DNA of 64,000 bases from positions 228,243 to 292,242 of the forward strand of contig NZ_SELS01000004.1 of the NCBI RefSeq assembly GCF_004197395.1, written 5' to 3'. Below the pieces are notes generated by a model, which was not told the origin of the DNA, did not search any database, and was given only the letters and a program-made list of their open reading frames with translations. Made by a program: the position numbers and the translations under genes. The DNA comes from Paraburkholderia sp. UYCP14C. Its GTDB lineage: Bacteria > Pseudomonadota > Gammaproteobacteria > Burkholderiales > Burkholderiaceae. Position 1 is the stretch's first letter, and each line of letters begins with the position of its first letter. Of this stretch, positions 47,541 through 57,593 are shown piece by piece.

Positions 47541-48800
47541 TTAGTCGTAGCCGCCCACCGTCAGCAGTTTCATCGCGACGCGGTAGCTCGTGTACGCGAT
47601 CCAGCTCAGCGCGCGCACGCGCGCCGGTCGCGATTCGTAGTGCGCTTCATCGATCGGGCGCGCGTCGGTGAACGCGTCGAGAATCGCGTCGCGCAGTTTG
47701 GCGATCGACGGATCGTTGACGAGCACGACGTTCGCTTCGTTGTTGAGCATCAGGCTGAGCGCGTCGAGATTCGACGAACCCACCGTGCCCCAGTTCGAAT
47801 CGACCACCGCGACCTTGCCGTGCAGCAGCGTCTTCTCATATTCGGCGATCTGCACGCCCGCGCGCAGCAACGCGTTGTAGAGGAACGGCACCGCGTAATC
47901 GAGCGCCTTGAACTCCTTGCGCCCGATGATCAGCTTCACGACCACGCCGCGCCGCGCCGCGAACACCAGCGCGCGACGCAGCTTGCGCCCCGGCATGAAG
48001 TACGGATTGGCAAGCAGGATCTCGTGGCGTGCCTGACCGATCGCGGCCAGATAGGCCTTTTCGATCGCCCGGCGGTTGATCAGGTTATCGCGCGCGACGA
48101 ATGCGACGCACGGCTCGCCGTTGGCCCACAGTTCCTCGTTGCGGCGCCGCCGGCGCCTGCGCAGACTGCCGAGCGAGTTGGCGTCCTGCGACGCCAGGTC
48201 GGGCTTGATCGAATCGAGCGGCCGATGGCCGAGACGAATCCGCCGCCACTGCACCTCGATGGCCTCGCGCACGTCGGAAACCACCGGCCCGCGCAGCTCG
48301 ACTGCGAAGTCCCAGCGCCGGTACGGCAGCTTCTCGCCGTTGTTCTCGTAATCGTCGACGATGTTGATACCGCCGCAATACGCGTACTGATCGTCGATCA
48401 CCGCGAGCTTGCGGTGTGTGCGCGAGAAGCCGAAGCGGCCAAATAGATGCGGGTTGTAGATGCGATGCTCGATGCCGCCGGCCGGCCATTGCTCGAACAT
48501 TTTCAGGCGCGCGGTGCCGATGCCGTCGGTGATCACGCGCACTCTGACGCCGCGCGCGGCCGCACGCAGCAACGCTTCGCTGACCGCCTGGCCGGCGTCG
48601 TCGTCGCAGAAGATGTAGGTTTCGAGCGCGACGTTGTGCTCGGCGGCGTCGATGCGCTGGATCAGCGCGGCGAAGAAAGCGTCGCCGGAGCGCAGCAGCC
48701 CGACCTCGTTGTTACTGGTGAAGCGGTAGCGCTGCCAGTAGCGACGGCCGAGCAACGTGTGCCGCAGACGCGCGAAACGGCCCGGGCCGCCTGAACTCAC
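47541..48800 (-). CDS. clsB: Cardiolipin synthase ClsB (phospholipase D family)
   Basis: A 419-residue membrane-associated enzyme with two HKD motifs: THRKLAVIDD (first half) and LLHGKVAVVDSNWGTVGSSNLD (second half). The two PLD half-sites combine to form cardiolipin from phosphatidyl lipids. GTG 48800 overlaps the nudB stop (GTGA), with GGGGAG 8 bases upstream, so translation is coupled. The longer open frame to 48917 lies inside nudB and is unlikely to be used. It has a basic RRRRRR-like patch (LRRRRRRRNEE) mid-protein. Confidence 0.92.
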   Translation of the reverse strand: MSSGGPGRFARLRHTLLGRRYWQRYRFTSNNEVGLLRSGDAFFAALIQRIDAAEHNVALETYIFCDDDAGQAVSEALLRAAARGVRVRVITDGIGTARLKMFEQWPAGGIEHRIYNPHLFGRFGFSRTHRKLAVIDDQYAYCGGINIVDDYENNGEKLPYRRWDFAVELRGPVVSDVREAIEVQWRRIRLGHRPLDSIKPDLASQDANSLGSLRRRRRRRNEELWANGEPCVAFVARDNLINRRAIEKAYLAAIGQARHEILLANPYFMPGRKLRRALVFAARRGVVVKLIIGRKEFKALDYAVPFLYNALLRAGVQIAEYEKTLLHGKVAVVDSNWGTVGSSNLDALSLMLNNEANVVLVNDPSIAKLRDAILDAFTDARPIDEAHYESRPARVRALSWIAYTSYRVAMKLLTVGGYD

Positions 48801-49324
48801 TGGCCACGCTCCCCGGCCAGCGGGCCGGATCGCGGGTCGACCTGAGGATCGAGCGGGCGCGCGGCGAGCCGGCGCGGCAACTGCAGGATCGCATCGGCAT
48901 TCGACGACGAAAAACACCGCGAAGCGGCCTCTTCATATGGCAGCCACATATACGCGGTGTGTTCGCGCGGCGCGAGGGTCACGTCGATGCGCTCGGGCAC
49001 CTGCAGGCTGAACCAGTGCTCGGTGTTGTGGAGCACGCCCGCTTCGTAGCGGTAACGAAATTCCGGGTAGATCTCGTAGTCGATCGAGTACTGCCAGTCG
49101 AACAACGCGCTGCGCGGCACCAGCGCGCCGCCGATCATGATGCCGGTTTCCTCGCCGACTTCGCGCACCGCCGTGTCAGCGAGCGGTTCGTCGAACCGGT
49201 CTTTCGAACCCGTCACCGACTGCCAGAACGCCGCGTGATCGGCACGCTCGAGCAACAGCACGTCGAGCGCGGGGGTATGAATGATGACGAGGACGGACTG
49301 CGGAATTTTCGGCGGTTTCGGCAT
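48797..49324 (-). CDS. nudB: Dihydroneopterin triphosphate diphosphatase NudB
   Basis: A 175-residue nudix hydrolase. The box is G-x5-E-x7-REUxEE: GSKDRFDEPLADTA then VREVGEETGI (residues ~40-63). PQSVLVIIHTPALDVLLLERA and the position directly after aspS match NudB, which removes pyrophosphate from dihydroneopterin triphosphate in folate synthesis. The start follows the aspS terminator by about 90 bases, so it may have its own promoter. Confidence 0.9.
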   Translation of the reverse strand: MPKPPKIPQSVLVIIHTPALDVLLLERADHAAFWQSVTGSKDRFDEPLADTAVREVGEETGIMIGGALVPRSALFDWQYSIDYEIYPEFRYRYEAGVLHNTEHWFSLQVPERIDVTLAPREHTAYMWLPYEEAASRCFSSSNADAILQLPRRLAARPLDPQVDPRSGPLAGERGQ

Positions 49325-49410
49325 GGCTCAAAACTGGGCGCGACGATGCGCGCGGTACATGTCGGATGACGGTCGAAAGGGTCTGGAAAGCGGTGGCTTC
49401 ACTGTAACGC

Positions 49411-49456
49411 AAAAAATGAAAAAGGCGCTGAGGTGAAGATCACCTCAGCGCCTTTT
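49411..49456 (-). terminator. Intrinsic terminator after aspS
   Basis: A perfect 17-bp stem: AAAAGGCGCTGAGGTGA (49420-49436) pairs with TCACCTCAGCGCCTTTT (49440-49456) around AGA. On the minus strand it is followed by TTTTTCATTTTTT. It lies 67 bases beyond the aspS stop and separates it from nudB. Confidence 0.93.
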
Positions 49457-49522
49457 CGTCTGGCTTGTGTGGCTTTTTCGCTGCCGCCGGCCGCGCATGC
49501 GACCGGCAAGGCAGCCGCGGCT

Positions 49523-51322
49523 TTACACCTTCGGTTCCGGCGAACGCAGACGGATGTGCAGCTCGCGCAGCTGACGCTCGTCGACTTCGCTCGGCGCCTG
49601 CGTGAGCAGATCCTGCGCGCGTTGCGTCTTCGGGAACGCGATCACGTCGCGGATCGAGTCGGCGCCGGCCATCATCGTGACGATGCGGTCCAGGCCGAAT
49701 GCGATACCGCCGTGCGGCGGCGCGCCGTATTGCAGCGCGTCGAGCAGGAAGCCGAACTTGGCCTGCGCTTCTTCCGCGTTGATCTTCAGCGCGCGGAACA
49801 CCTTGCTCTGCACTTCCTCACGGTAGATACGCACCGAGCCGCCGCCGATTTCCCAGCCGTTCAGCACCATGTCGTAGGCCTTCGCGAGGCAGCGCGCCGG
49901 GTCCGTTTCGAGGTACTCGAGGTGCTCGTCCTTCGGGCTCGTGAACGGGTGATGCGCGGCGACGTAGCGGTTGTCTTCCTCGTCGTATTCGAACATCGGG
50001 AAGTCGACGACCCACAGCGGCTTCCAGCCGGACTCGACCAGACCGTTGGCCTTGCCGAATTCCGAATGACCGATCTTCAGGCGCAGCGCGCCGAGGCTGT
50101 CGTTCACGACCTTCGCGCGATCCGCCGCGAAGAAGATGATGTCGCCGTCTTGCGCGCCGGTGCGCTCGATGATCGCCTTCAGCGCCTCGTCGTGCAGGTT
50201 CTTGACGATCGGGCTTTGCAGACCGTCACGGCCCTTCGCCGCTTCGTTGACCTTGATCCACGCGAGACCCTTCGCGCCGTAGATGCGCACGAATTCCGTG
50301 TAGCTGTCGATGTCGCCACGCGACAGCTCGCCACCCTTCGGCACGCGCAGCGCCGCGACGCGGCCGTCCTTCGTGTTGGCCGGCGTGCTGAACACCTTGA
50401 AATCGACGTCGCGCATCGCGTCGGTGAGCTCGGTGAATTCGAGCTTCACGCGCAGGTCCGGCTTGTCCGAACCGAAGCGGCGCATCGCTTCCGCGTATTC
50501 CATGACCGGGAATTTGTCGGCGAGCTGGACGCCGATGGTGGTCTTGAACACGTGACGGATCATCGCCTCGAACAGATCGCGGATTTCCTGTTCCGACAGG
50601 AACGAGGTTTCGCAGTCGATCTGCGTGAATTCCGGCTGACGGTCGGCGCGCAGGTCTTCGTCGCGGAAGCACTTGGTGATCTGGTAGTAACGGTCGAAGT
50701 TCGCGACCATCAGCAGCTGCTTGAACAGCTGCGGCGACTGCGGCAGCGCGAAGAACTGACCCGGGTTCGTACGCGACGGCACCAGGTAGTCGCGCGCGCC
50801 TTCCGGCGTGCTCTTCGTGAGCATCGGCGTTTCGATGTCGATGAAGCCCTGCTCGTCGAGGTACTTGCGCACTTCGATCGCGACGCGGTAGCGCAGACGC
50901 AGGTTGTGCTGCATCTGCGGACGGCGCAGGTCGAGCACGCGGTGCGTGAGGCGGGTGGTTTCCGACAGGTTGTCGTCGTCGAGCTGGAACGGCGGCGTGA
51001 CCGATGCGTTCAGCACGATCAGCTCGTGGCACAGCACTTCGATCTTGCCGCTCTTCAGCGACGCGTTGGTCGTGCCTTCCGGACGGCTGCGCACGACGCC
51101 CTTGATCTGCACGCAGAACTCGTTGCGCACGCCTTCGGCGATCTTGAACATTTCCGCACGATCCGGATCGCAGACGACCTGAACGAGCCCTTCGCGATCG
51201 CGCAGGTCGATGAAGATGACGCCGCCATGGTCGCGGCGGCGGCTTACCCAGCCGCACAGCGAGACGGATTGGCCCAGCAGTTCTTCGGTCACCAGACCGC
51301 AGTATTCAGATCTCATCGACAT
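49523..51322 (-). CDS. aspS: Aspartyl-tRNA synthetase AspS
   Basis: A 599-residue class II synthetase. The N-terminal OB-fold ([20 protein letters not shown], then [20 protein letters not shown]) binds the anticodon. [17 protein letters not shown] and [14 protein letters not shown] are motif 2 region segments, [18 protein letters not shown] is the motif 2 loop, and [19 protein letters not shown] is motif 3. The bacterial GAD insertion lies between motifs. Betaproteobacterial AspRS are often non-discriminating, charging tRNA-Asn too. The specificity cannot be read here. Confidence 0.97.
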   Translation of the reverse strand: MSMRSEYCGLVTEELLGQSVSLCGWVSRRRDHGGVIFIDLRDREGLVQVVCDPDRAEMFKIAEGVRNEFCVQIKGVVRSRPEGTTNASLKSGKIEVLCHELIVLNASVTPPFQLDDDNLSETTRLTHRVLDLRRPQMQHNLRLRYRVAIEVRKYLDEQGFIDIETPMLTKSTPEGARDYLVPSRTNPGQFFALPQSPQLFKQLLMVANFDRYYQITKCFRDEDLRADRQPEFTQIDCETSFLSEQEIRDLFEAMIRHVFKTTIGVQLADKFPVMEYAEAMRRFGSDKPDLRVKLEFTELTDAMRDVDFKVFSTPANTKDGRVAALRVPKGGELSRGDIDSYTEFVRIYGAKGLAWIKVNEAAKGRDGLQSPIVKNLHDEALKAIIERTGAQDGDIIFFAADRAKVVNDSLGALRLKIGHSEFGKANGLVESGWKPLWVVDFPMFEYDEEDNRYVAAHHPFTSPKDEHLEYLETDPARCLAKAYDMVLNGWEIGGGSVRIYREEVQSKVFRALKINAEEAQAKFGFLLDALQYGAPPHGGIAFGLDRIVTMMAGADSIRDVIAFPKTQRAQDLLTQAPSEVDERQLRELHIRLRSPEPKV

Positions 51323-51397
51323 GATGTTTGTCTTTCGTTTTGCATTGGTTGAACGGCGCGCTGCAGACGATGCTGCATGAAGCGTTGCGCGCCGGCA

Positions 51398-52054
51398 TTA
51401 CAGCGGAGGCTCGACAGTCGTGCGGCGTACCGGTGCCGGCGGCGGCGCGGACGGCGCCACGACGCCCATCGAGACGATGTACTTGAGCGCAGCGTCGACC
51501 GTCATGTCGAGCTCGACCACTTCGCTTTTCGGCACCATCAGGAAGAAGCCGGACGTCGGGTTCGGCGTGGTCGGCACGTACACGCTGACGTACTCTTCCT
51601 TCAGATGGTTGGCCACGTCGCCGCCCGGGATGCCGGTCAGAAACGCGATCGTATAGGAACCGCGGCGTGGGTACTCGATCAGCAGCGCCTTGCGGAAAGC
51701 ATTGCCGCTGCTCGACAGCAGCGTGTCGGACACCTGCTTGACGCTGGTGTAGAGCGGGCCGACCACCGGAATGTGCGCGACCAGCAGTTCCCACCACGTC
51801 ACGAGCTTCTGCCCAACGAAGTTCTGCGTCAACAGCCCGACGACGAAGATGAACGCGAGCGTGAGCACCGCGCCGAGACCCGGCAGGCGATAGCCGATCG
51901 CGCGTTCCGGCTGCCACGAGGTAGGCAGCAGCAACAGCGTCTGGTCCATCGTACCGATGACCAGACCGAGCACCCACAATGTGATGGCCAGAGGCACCAG
52001 CACCAGCAGGCCAGTCAGAAACACCGATTTGAGCGTGAATTTCTTCGTCGTCAT
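51398..52054 (-). CDS. DUF502 family membrane protein
   Basis: A 218-residue protein with two membrane helices (VFLTGLLVLVPLAITLWVLG and GAVLTLAFIFVVGLLTQNF) and a beta-rich soluble part (AHIPVVGPLYTSVKQVSD, YTIAFLTGIPGG, EEYVSVYVPTTPNPTSGFF). This layout is the DUF502 family, of unknown function. ATG 52054 opens MTTKKFTLKS; a start at 52090 is also open. It stands between fmdB and aspS in a conserved neighbourhood. Confidence 0.88.
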   Translation of the reverse strand: MTTKKFTLKSVFLTGLLVLVPLAITLWVLGLVIGTMDQTLLLLPTSWQPERAIGYRLPGLGAVLTLAFIFVVGLLTQNFVGQKLVTWWELLVAHIPVVGPLYTSVKQVSDTLLSSSGNAFRKALLIEYPRRGSYTIAFLTGIPGGDVANHLKEEYVSVYVPTTPNPTSGFFLMVPKSEVVELDMTVDAALKYIVSMGVVAPSAPPPAPVRRTTVEPPL

Positions 52055-52129
52055 GTGTACCGCCAGAAAGCTGCGCGGGCCGAAGCCCATGCGCGGTAGA
52101 TACGCCGCCCGCGCGGGGCGGCAGTCCCA

Positions 52130-52459
52130 CTAGGCGCTGCCGGAACCGCTCGGGCTCGTGGCGGCGGGCGCTGCGGGGGCGGCCGGGGCAGCCGGTCCAG
52201 CCGGGGCGGACTCGCCAGGCGAGGCAGCTGCTGCGGCCGGTTCGGACTTCGTTTCCGACGTGGCCGACGCGCTCGTGCCGCCGCGGAAATCGGTCACGTA
52301 CCAGCCGGAGCCCTTCAACTGGAAGCCGGCGGCGGTGAGCTGTTTGCTAAAGGTGTCTTTTTCGCACTCGGGACACTGCGTCAACTGGGGGTCGTTCATC
52401 TTCTGGAGCACGTCCTTCCCGAAGCCGCATGACCCGCAACGATAAGCGTAGATCGGCAT
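52130..52459 (-). CDS. FmdB-family zinc ribbon protein
   Basis: A 109-residue protein: MPIYAYRCGSCGFGKDVLQK, then QCPECEKDTF, giving two C-x2-C knuckles that should bind zinc (residues 8-35). The C-terminal 45 residues are Ala/Pro/Ser low-complexity. The function is unknown although the family is nearly always next to aspS/DUF502 in betaproteobacteria. A TATAAT box (52517-52522) lies about 58 bases upstream. Confidence 0.9.
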   Translation of the reverse strand: MPIYAYRCGSCGFGKDVLQKMNDPQLTQCPECEKDTFSKQLTAAGFQLKGSGWYVTDFRGGTSASATSETKSEPAAAAASPGESAPAGPAAPAAPAAPAATSPSGSGSA

Positions 52460-52516
52460 GATCCTTTCCTACTCCAAATCCCTACTGAAATCTTGTAAAC
52501 GCTTGCAAAGCCTTGA

Positions 52517-52522
52517 ATTATA
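52517..52522 (-). promoter_or_regulatory. Candidate -10 element for the fmdB-DUF502-aspS operon
   Basis: The minus strand reads TATAAT at 52522-52517, an exact sigma-70 -10 box, in a locally AT-rich stretch about 58 bases before the fmdB start. No good -35 hexamer is found 17 bases upstream, so it may be a weak or activator-dependent promoter. Confidence 0.55.
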
Positions 52523-52631
52523 GCCGCAAACGATGTCCGTTCCCCGGATTTCGGGAAGCGGACGCGCGACGCGCCCGCCAGCGCGCCAGATGGGGACGAC
52601 CCGCGGACCTCTCAAGAGCGCGCGCGTGGCG

Positions 52632-53255
52632 TTAGCCGCGCCGCCGCCAGCTGAGCCAGCGCTCGCGTCCGGCGAATACGGCGATCGAGTCGTCGACCGG
52701 GTCGTCTTCGATCAGCTCGAAGTGTGGCGCGAGCAACGCGTCGAGCTCGCCGCGTTCGACGCCGAACGGCGGCCCCTTCGGCGTCGCGCCGATAAAAAAG
52801 AAGCCCGCGAGCAAGCCGCCGGGCGGCAGCAGCTGGGCCATACGTTGCGCGTAGTCGGCGCGGCGCGCCGGCGGCAGCGCGCAGAAGAACGCGCGCTCAT
52901 AGATCCACGCCGGCACGAACGGCGGCGCATAGGTGAAAAAATCCGCCTGCTCGACCAACGATGCGTACTGCGCGCCGAGTTGGTCGCGCGCCGCCGCGAC
53001 GGCGGCCGGCGAGAAGTCGATCGCGCGCACCGGGTTGCCCTGGCGCGCGAGCCACACCGCTTCGTAGGCGCTGCCGCAGCCCGGAATCAGCACGGCAGCG
53101 TCGCGGTGCCGTTCGGCGAACGCACGAAATGCAGACGGCACGCCCGCCTGATCCCACGGCGTGAAACGACGCTCGAAGCGTTCGTCCCAGAACTCGGGCG
53201 AGTTGGGATCGCGGGTCTCGAAATCGGGCGCGGACGGTTGGGTCGGATCGCTCAT
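52632..53255 (-). CDS. Methyltransferase, thiopurine S-methyltransferase (TPMT) family
   Basis: A 207-residue SAM-dependent methyltransferase. WDERFERRFTPWDQAGVPSAF at the N-terminus and VLIPGCGSAYEAVWLARQG (SAM motif I, residues ~55-73) are typical of TPMT-like proteins, with FSPAAVAAAR and YERAFFCALPP further on. Bacterial members methylate thiols, halides, selenium or tellurium compounds; the substrate here is unknown. It is followed (in transcription) by the fmdB operon promoter region. Confidence 0.87.
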   Translation of the reverse strand: MSDPTQPSAPDFETRDPNSPEFWDERFERRFTPWDQAGVPSAFRAFAERHRDAAVLIPGCGSAYEAVWLARQGNPVRAIDFSPAAVAAARDQLGAQYASLVEQADFFTYAPPFVPAWIYERAFFCALPPARRADYAQRMAQLLPPGGLLAGFFFIGATPKGPPFGVERGELDALLAPHFELIEDDPVDDSIAVFAGRERWLSWRRRG

Positions 53256-53348
53256 CGGATGCCTCGTTCAGGTTTGCGCCCGGTCGTCACCGCCGGTAGC
53301 GGCCGACACCGGCGCCGAAACGGCGCGGCCAAACGGCATTCGCCGCGC

Positions 53349-54926
53349 TCAACCGCCGTAAGCTAGCACCAGGAACGCCCGCGCCAGCATCGCACCAACG
53401 CCGACCGCCACGCCGAACAGCAGCAGCCCTTGCAGCAGACGGTTGGTGCGCTTCTGTTCGAGCAGGATCTGGCGGATCACGTCGTCGTTCGCGCCGCCCA
53501 CCGGATGGTGACGTTCGGCCAGCATGTTATGAACGAGCCGCGGCAGTTGCGGCAACGTCTTGCTCCACTGCGGCGCCTCGATCTTCAGACGCTCGTACCA
53601 GCCGCGCAAGCCGATCTGCTCGTTCATCCAGCGCTCGAGGTAAGGCTTCGCGGTCTTCCACAGATCCAGTTCGGGATCGAGCGAACGGCCGAGGCCTTCC
53701 ACGTTCAGCATCGTCTTTTGCAGCAATACGAGCTGCGGCTGGATCTCGACGTTGAAGCGCCGCGACGTCGAGAACAGCCGCATCAGCACCTGGCCGAGAG
53801 AAATGTCCTTCAACGCGCGATCGAAGTACGGTTCGCAGACTGCGCGAATCGCGCTTTCGAGCTCCTCGACACGCGTGGTCGGCGGCACCCAGCCCGACTC
53901 CAGATGCAGCGTCGCGACGCGATGGTAGTCGCGCTTGAAGAACGCGAGGAAGTTTTGCGCGAGGTAGTTTTTGTCGAAGTCCGACAGTGCGCCGATGATG
54001 CCGAAGTCGAGCGCGATATAGCGGCCGAAGTGCGCGGGATCGAGGCTCACCTGGATGTTGCCGGGGTGCATGTCGGCGTGGAAAAAGCCGTCGCGGAACA
54101 CCTGCGTGAAGAAAATCTCGACGCCCTCGCGCGCGAGCTTCGGAATGTCGACGCCCGCCGCGCGCAACGTCTCGACCTGGCTGATCGGCACGCCGACCAT
54201 CCGCTCCATCACGAGCACCGTGGGGGTGCAGAACTCCCAGTACATCTCGGGCACGAGCAGCAGGTCGAGCCCCTGGAAGTTGCGCCGCAACTGGCTGCCG
54301 TTAGCGGCCTCGCGCATCAGGTCGAGCTCGTCGTGCAGATATTTGTCGAATTCGGCGACCACCTCGCGCGGCTTCAGGCGTTTGCCGTCCGCCCACAGCC
54401 GCTCGGCCCACACGGCGATGTCACGCAACAGCGCGAGGTCGGAATCGATCACCGGCAGCATGTTGGGTCGCAGCACCTTCACCGCGACCGCCTTGCCCGC
54501 ATGCTGGCCAGCCTTCACCTTCGCGAAGTGCACCTGCGCGATCGACGCGCTCGCGACCGGCACCCGCTCGAAATCGTCGAACAGGACGTCGACCGGCGCG
54601 CCGAGCGCATTCTCGACGAGCCCGATCGCAACCGCCGAATCGAACGGCGGCACCTGGTCCTGCAGCTTCGCGAGTTCGTTGGCGATATCGACCGGCAGCA
54701 GATCGCGACGCGTGGACAGCACCTGGCCGAACTTGACGAAGATCGGCCCGAGGCTTTCGAGCGCGAGTCGCAGACGCACGCCCGGCGGCAGATCGAACTT
54801 ACGGCCGAGCGTCGTGATCCGCAGCAGCAGACGCACGCGCCGGTCGTTGATGCGGCTCAACATCATTTCGTCGAGGCCGAAGCGGATAACCGTGAAAAAT
54901 ATCTTGAGAAAACGCAGAAAACGCAT
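53349..54926 (-). CDS. ubiB: Ubiquinone biosynthesis protein UbiB
   Basis: A 525-residue atypical ABC1/ADCK-type kinase needed for ubiquinone production. The KxGQ motif is in [31 protein letters not shown] holds the Ala-rich loop, and [12 protein letters not shown] plus [10 protein letters not shown] the catalytic and metal sites. A C-terminal hydrophobic helix ([19 protein letters not shown]) anchors it in the inner membrane. ubiJ is 15 bases upstream on the same strand. Confidence 0.96.
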   Translation of the reverse strand: MRFLRFLKIFFTVIRFGLDEMMLSRINDRRVRLLLRITTLGRKFDLPPGVRLRLALESLGPIFVKFGQVLSTRRDLLPVDIANELAKLQDQVPPFDSAVAIGLVENALGAPVDVLFDDFERVPVASASIAQVHFAKVKAGQHAGKAVAVKVLRPNMLPVIDSDLALLRDIAVWAERLWADGKRLKPREVVAEFDKYLHDELDLMREAANGSQLRRNFQGLDLLLVPEMYWEFCTPTVLVMERMVGVPISQVETLRAAGVDIPKLAREGVEIFFTQVFRDGFFHADMHPGNIQVSLDPAHFGRYIALDFGIIGALSDFDKNYLAQNFLAFFKRDYHRVATLHLESGWVPPTTRVEELESAIRAVCEPYFDRALKDISLGQVLMRLFSTSRRFNVEIQPQLVLLQKTMLNVEGLGRSLDPELDLWKTAKPYLERWMNEQIGLRGWYERLKIEAPQWSKTLPQLPRLVHNMLAERHHPVGGANDDVIRQILLEQKRTNRLLQGLLLFGVAVGVGAMLARAFLVLAYGG

Positions 54927-54941
54927 GGCTGGGCCCGGTGA

Positions 54942-55586
54942 CTAGCGCGTGCCGCGCGACGTGGCGGCGCCGCCCGGCGCTTGCGCGCCGCGGGCTTCGA
55001 CCTTCTGTTCGAGACGCTCGATGCGCTTTTCGACGCGAGCGAGCGAATCACGCGCACGCGCCAGCTCGACGTTGAAGTCAGCGAGCGCGGTGCGGCGCAC
55101 CAGCTGCGGATTCTCGTCGAGCAGATACTCGGCGGCGGTGTCGAGCAGGTTGCGACCGGTGCGCTGCACATGCTCGCCGACCGAGCGCACGAGCGACGTG
55201 ATGCGCCACGCGGGCCCATCGCCGATCAGCTTCGCGAGATCTTCCTCAGGCTCCCAGCGCAGATGCTCGGCGAGCTTCGCGATCACGGTCGCGAATTCGG
55301 CGTCGCCCTCGATCTTCACGTGCTTCATCACCGCGGCCTGGCCGCCTTGCAGGAACGCCGGCAGTGCGTCGGACGGCACCGAGATCGTCACGTCGAACTG
55401 CTGCGCATCGGCTTCGTCGAGCGTGCCGAGGTAACCGTCGGGCTGCACGAGCAGCGCGAGCACAACCGGCGGACATGACAGGCTTGCGGTCTTGCCCGCG
55501 TACGGGGCGAGGCGCTCGCGGGCCCACGATTCGCGGGCGAGCAGATGATTGACAGCAGCAGCGAAGGGCTTGGCGGCAAGGGTCAT
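54942..55586 (-). CDS. ubiJ: Ubiquinone biosynthesis accessory factor UbiJ (SCP2 domain)
   Basis: A 214-residue protein with an SCP2-like lipid-binding domain (SLSCPPVVLALLVQPDGYLG; VTISVPSDALPAFLQGGQAA; HVKIEGDAEFATVIAKLAEHL) and a C-terminal coiled coil (ARDSLARVEKRIERLEQKVEA). It is thought to present ubiquinone intermediates to the soluble Ubi complex. ATG 55586 is chosen; a longer open frame exists but reads through the upstream terminator. It is coupled to ubiB. Confidence 0.9.
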   Translation of the reverse strand: MTLAAKPFAAAVNHLLARESWARERLAPYAGKTASLSCPPVVLALLVQPDGYLGTLDEADAQQFDVTISVPSDALPAFLQGGQAAVMKHVKIEGDAEFATVIAKLAEHLRWEPEEDLAKLIGDGPAWRITSLVRSVGEHVQRTGRNLLDTAAEYLLDENPQLVRRTALADFNVELARARDSLARVEKRIERLEQKVEARGAQAPGGAATSRGTR

Positions 55587-55599
55587 CGAAAGTGGCAAG

Positions 55600-55634
55600 A
55601 AAAAACCCGCGCGAGCGAGGTGCTTGCGCGGGTT
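55600..55634 (-). terminator. Intrinsic terminator after the Tim44-like gene
   Basis: AACCCGCGC (55604-55612) pairs with GCGCGGGTT (55626-55634), extended by four more pairs inward including one G-T. On the minus strand it is followed by TTTTTTC. It sits just before the ubiJ start, so ubiJ-ubiB needs its own promoter or readthrough. Confidence 0.8.
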
Positions 55635-55759
55635 CCCATTGTAACGTCCGTTCGCTTCGCAGCCTGCTATGCCGAACGGTCTAAGCCATGCGCGAGGCAA
55701 GGAATCGCTGCGCCGCCACCGTTTTTTTCGGGGCAGACGCGACTCGATGCTTGTGCATG

Positions 55760-56758
55760 TCAGTGTTGTTCGACCTGCTGGATGCCGGCAAGCAGCCAGC
55801 CTTCGCCGGCGCGGTTCGCCTTCGACAGGTTCCACACCTCGACGAATGGCTCGGCCGCCGCGCCCGGCTCCTCGCGGATCAATCCGGAGAAACGCACGCT
55901 CGCGAAGTGTTCGTTCGCACGCTCCTCGACACCGAGCAGCTCGGCGTTCAACTGCACGACGTCGGTCTGATTCGGCTGCGTGCCGCGCGACGCGAGATCG
56001 ACGCGCACTTCGGCGAACATTTCGGGCGTCGTGAATTTGCGGATGTCCTCAACGTTGCCGACGTCCCATGCGGCCTGCAAGCGCACGAAGTACACCTTGG
56101 CGTTGCGCAGGAATGCTTCCGAATCGAAGCCCGCAGGCACCGACGGCGTCACGCCGACGGTCGGCGTGGTCAACGGATTGCCCAACGGTTCGAGATACTG
56201 GCCGGTGGGCGGCGCGGTGTAACGCGGCTCCTGAATATAGTCGGTGCCTTTCGTGTTCAGCGACGGCGCCGTGCCCGCGTAGGCCGGCTGTGCCGCATTG
56301 CGCTTACGACCGGTGAAGCGGCGGATCAGCCAGATCACGACCATCGCGATCAACGCGATCACGATCACGTTGGCGAGCATCCCGGCGAACGCCTCGCCGA
56401 GCCCGAAATGCGACAGCAACGCGGCGATGCCGAGTCCGGCCGCGAGACCGGCGATCGGCCCGAGCCAGCGATTGCGATTCGGCGCGGCGGGTGGCGTGGG
56501 CTTGGGCGCGGGCGCCGGTTGTGCGCTTTGCTGCGCGGCCTGACTGTTCTGCGCCGGCTGCGACGGCGGCGTGGTCTGGCGCTGCTGCAGAGTGTTCGAT
56601 TGACGGCCGATGCTGCGGCCACCGCCCATGCGGCGTGCTTCGGCGTCGAGGGAGGCCAGGGTGCCGGCCATCAGCAGACCGACCATCGCGATCAGTCCGA
56701 TTCTTCTCGCCAGCGACCCCTTAATCTTACGAGTAGATAACAAATTCGAATCGGACAT
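55760..56758 (-). CDS. Tim44-like domain membrane protein
   Basis: A 332-residue protein. An N-terminal signal/anchor (IGLIAMVGLLMAGTLASLDA) is followed by a Gln/Pro/Ala-rich linker, two membrane segments (residues ~105-155, GPIAGLAAGLGIAALLSHFG and LANVIVIALIAMVVIWLIRRF), then a Tim44/MBA1-type domain (FLRNAKVYFVRLQAAWDVGNVEDIRKFTTPEMF split). Bacterial members are uncharacterised. ATG 56758 has AGGAAA upstream; the frame is open to 56815. It lies between ubiE and ubiJ. Confidence 0.88.
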   Translation of the reverse strand: MSDSNLLSTRKIKGSLARRIGLIAMVGLLMAGTLASLDAEARRMGGGRSIGRQSNTLQQRQTTPPSQPAQNSQAAQQSAQPAPAPKPTPPAAPNRNRWLGPIAGLAAGLGIAALLSHFGLGEAFAGMLANVIVIALIAMVVIWLIRRFTGRKRNAAQPAYAGTAPSLNTKGTDYIQEPRYTAPPTGQYLEPLGNPLTTPTVGVTPSVPAGFDSEAFLRNAKVYFVRLQAAWDVGNVEDIRKFTTPEMFAEVRVDLASRGTQPNQTDVVQLNAELLGVEERANEHFASVRFSGLIREEPGAAAEPFVEVWNLSKANRAGEGWLLAGIQQVEQH

Positions 56759-56795
56759 TTCACACTTTCCTTTAAAAATCGATGGGTTAGGAACC

Positions 56796-57527
56796 CTAGT
56801 ATTTGGTCCCCACATGCAAAGCTACCACGCCAGCTGACAAATTGTAATATTTGACGCCGTCGAGTCCAGCTTGTTCCATCATTGTTTTCAAAGTTTCCTG
56901 GTCGGGATGCATGCGGATCGATTCCGCCAGATACTGGTAGCTTTCCGCGTCCTTGGCGAAGCGCTGGCCGAGCCACGGCAGCACCTTGAACGAATACACA
57001 TCGTAGACCTTCTTCAGCGGATCCCAGACCTTCGAGAACTCCAGCACGAGCAGCCGCCCGGCCGGCTTCAGCACGCGACGCATTTCGGCGAGCGCGATGT
57101 CTTTGTGCGTCATGTTGCGCAAGCCGAACGCGACCGTCACGACGTCGAAGTAGTTGTCCGGGAACGGGATTTTCTCGGCATCGCAGAGCAGCGTCGGCGT
57201 GATGATGCCCCTGTCGAGCAGCCGGTCGCGGCCCACCCGCAGCATCGATTCATTGATGTCGGTATGCCAGACCTCGCCGGTCTCGCCCGCCTGTTTCGCG
57301 AACGCTTTCGACAGGTCGCCCGTGCCGCCCGCGATGTCGAGCACCTTGTAGCCCGGCCGCACGTTCGCCTGGGCGATCGTGAACACCTTCCACGCCCGGT
57401 GCAATCCGCCCGACATCAGGTCGTTCATCAGGTCGTAGTTGGCGGCCACCGAGTGGAACACCCCCGCCACTTTCTGCGCCTTGTCCTGTTCGTCGACCGA
57501 TTGAAAGCCGAAGTGGGTTTTGCTCAT
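56796..57527 (-). CDS. ubiE: Ubiquinone/menaquinone C-methyltransferase UbiE
   Basis: A 243-residue SAM-dependent C-methyltransferase of quinone synthesis. [38 protein letters not shown] (SAM motif) and [19 protein letters not shown] are diagnostic. It heads a run of four minus-strand genes including ubiJ and ubiB. The preceding gene is a DUF971 protein 66 bases upstream. Confidence 0.96.
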   Translation of the reverse strand: MSKTHFGFQSVDEQDKAQKVAGVFHSVAANYDLMNDLMSGGLHRAWKVFTIAQANVRPGYKVLDIAGGTGDLSKAFAKQAGETGEVWHTDINESMLRVGRDRLLDRGIITPTLLCDAEKIPFPDNYFDVVTVAFGLRNMTHKDIALAEMRRVLKPAGRLLVLEFSKVWDPLKKVYDVYSFKVLPWLGQRFAKDAESYQYLAESIRMHPDQETLKTMMEQAGLDGVKYYNLSAGVVALHVGTKY

Positions 57528-57593
57528 CGCGCTCGTCCTTTCGCGTGTTCTTGAATGTTGCGCCGCTCGAGCGGCGTTCGGGGGCGAATCGTA

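Noticed and set aside
47541-48917. Longer ClsB N-terminus starting at 48917
   Set aside because: It would overlap nudB by 120 bases and gives an Arg/Ala/Pro-rich leader. GTG 48800 has a ribosome site and the usual 4-base coupling overlap.
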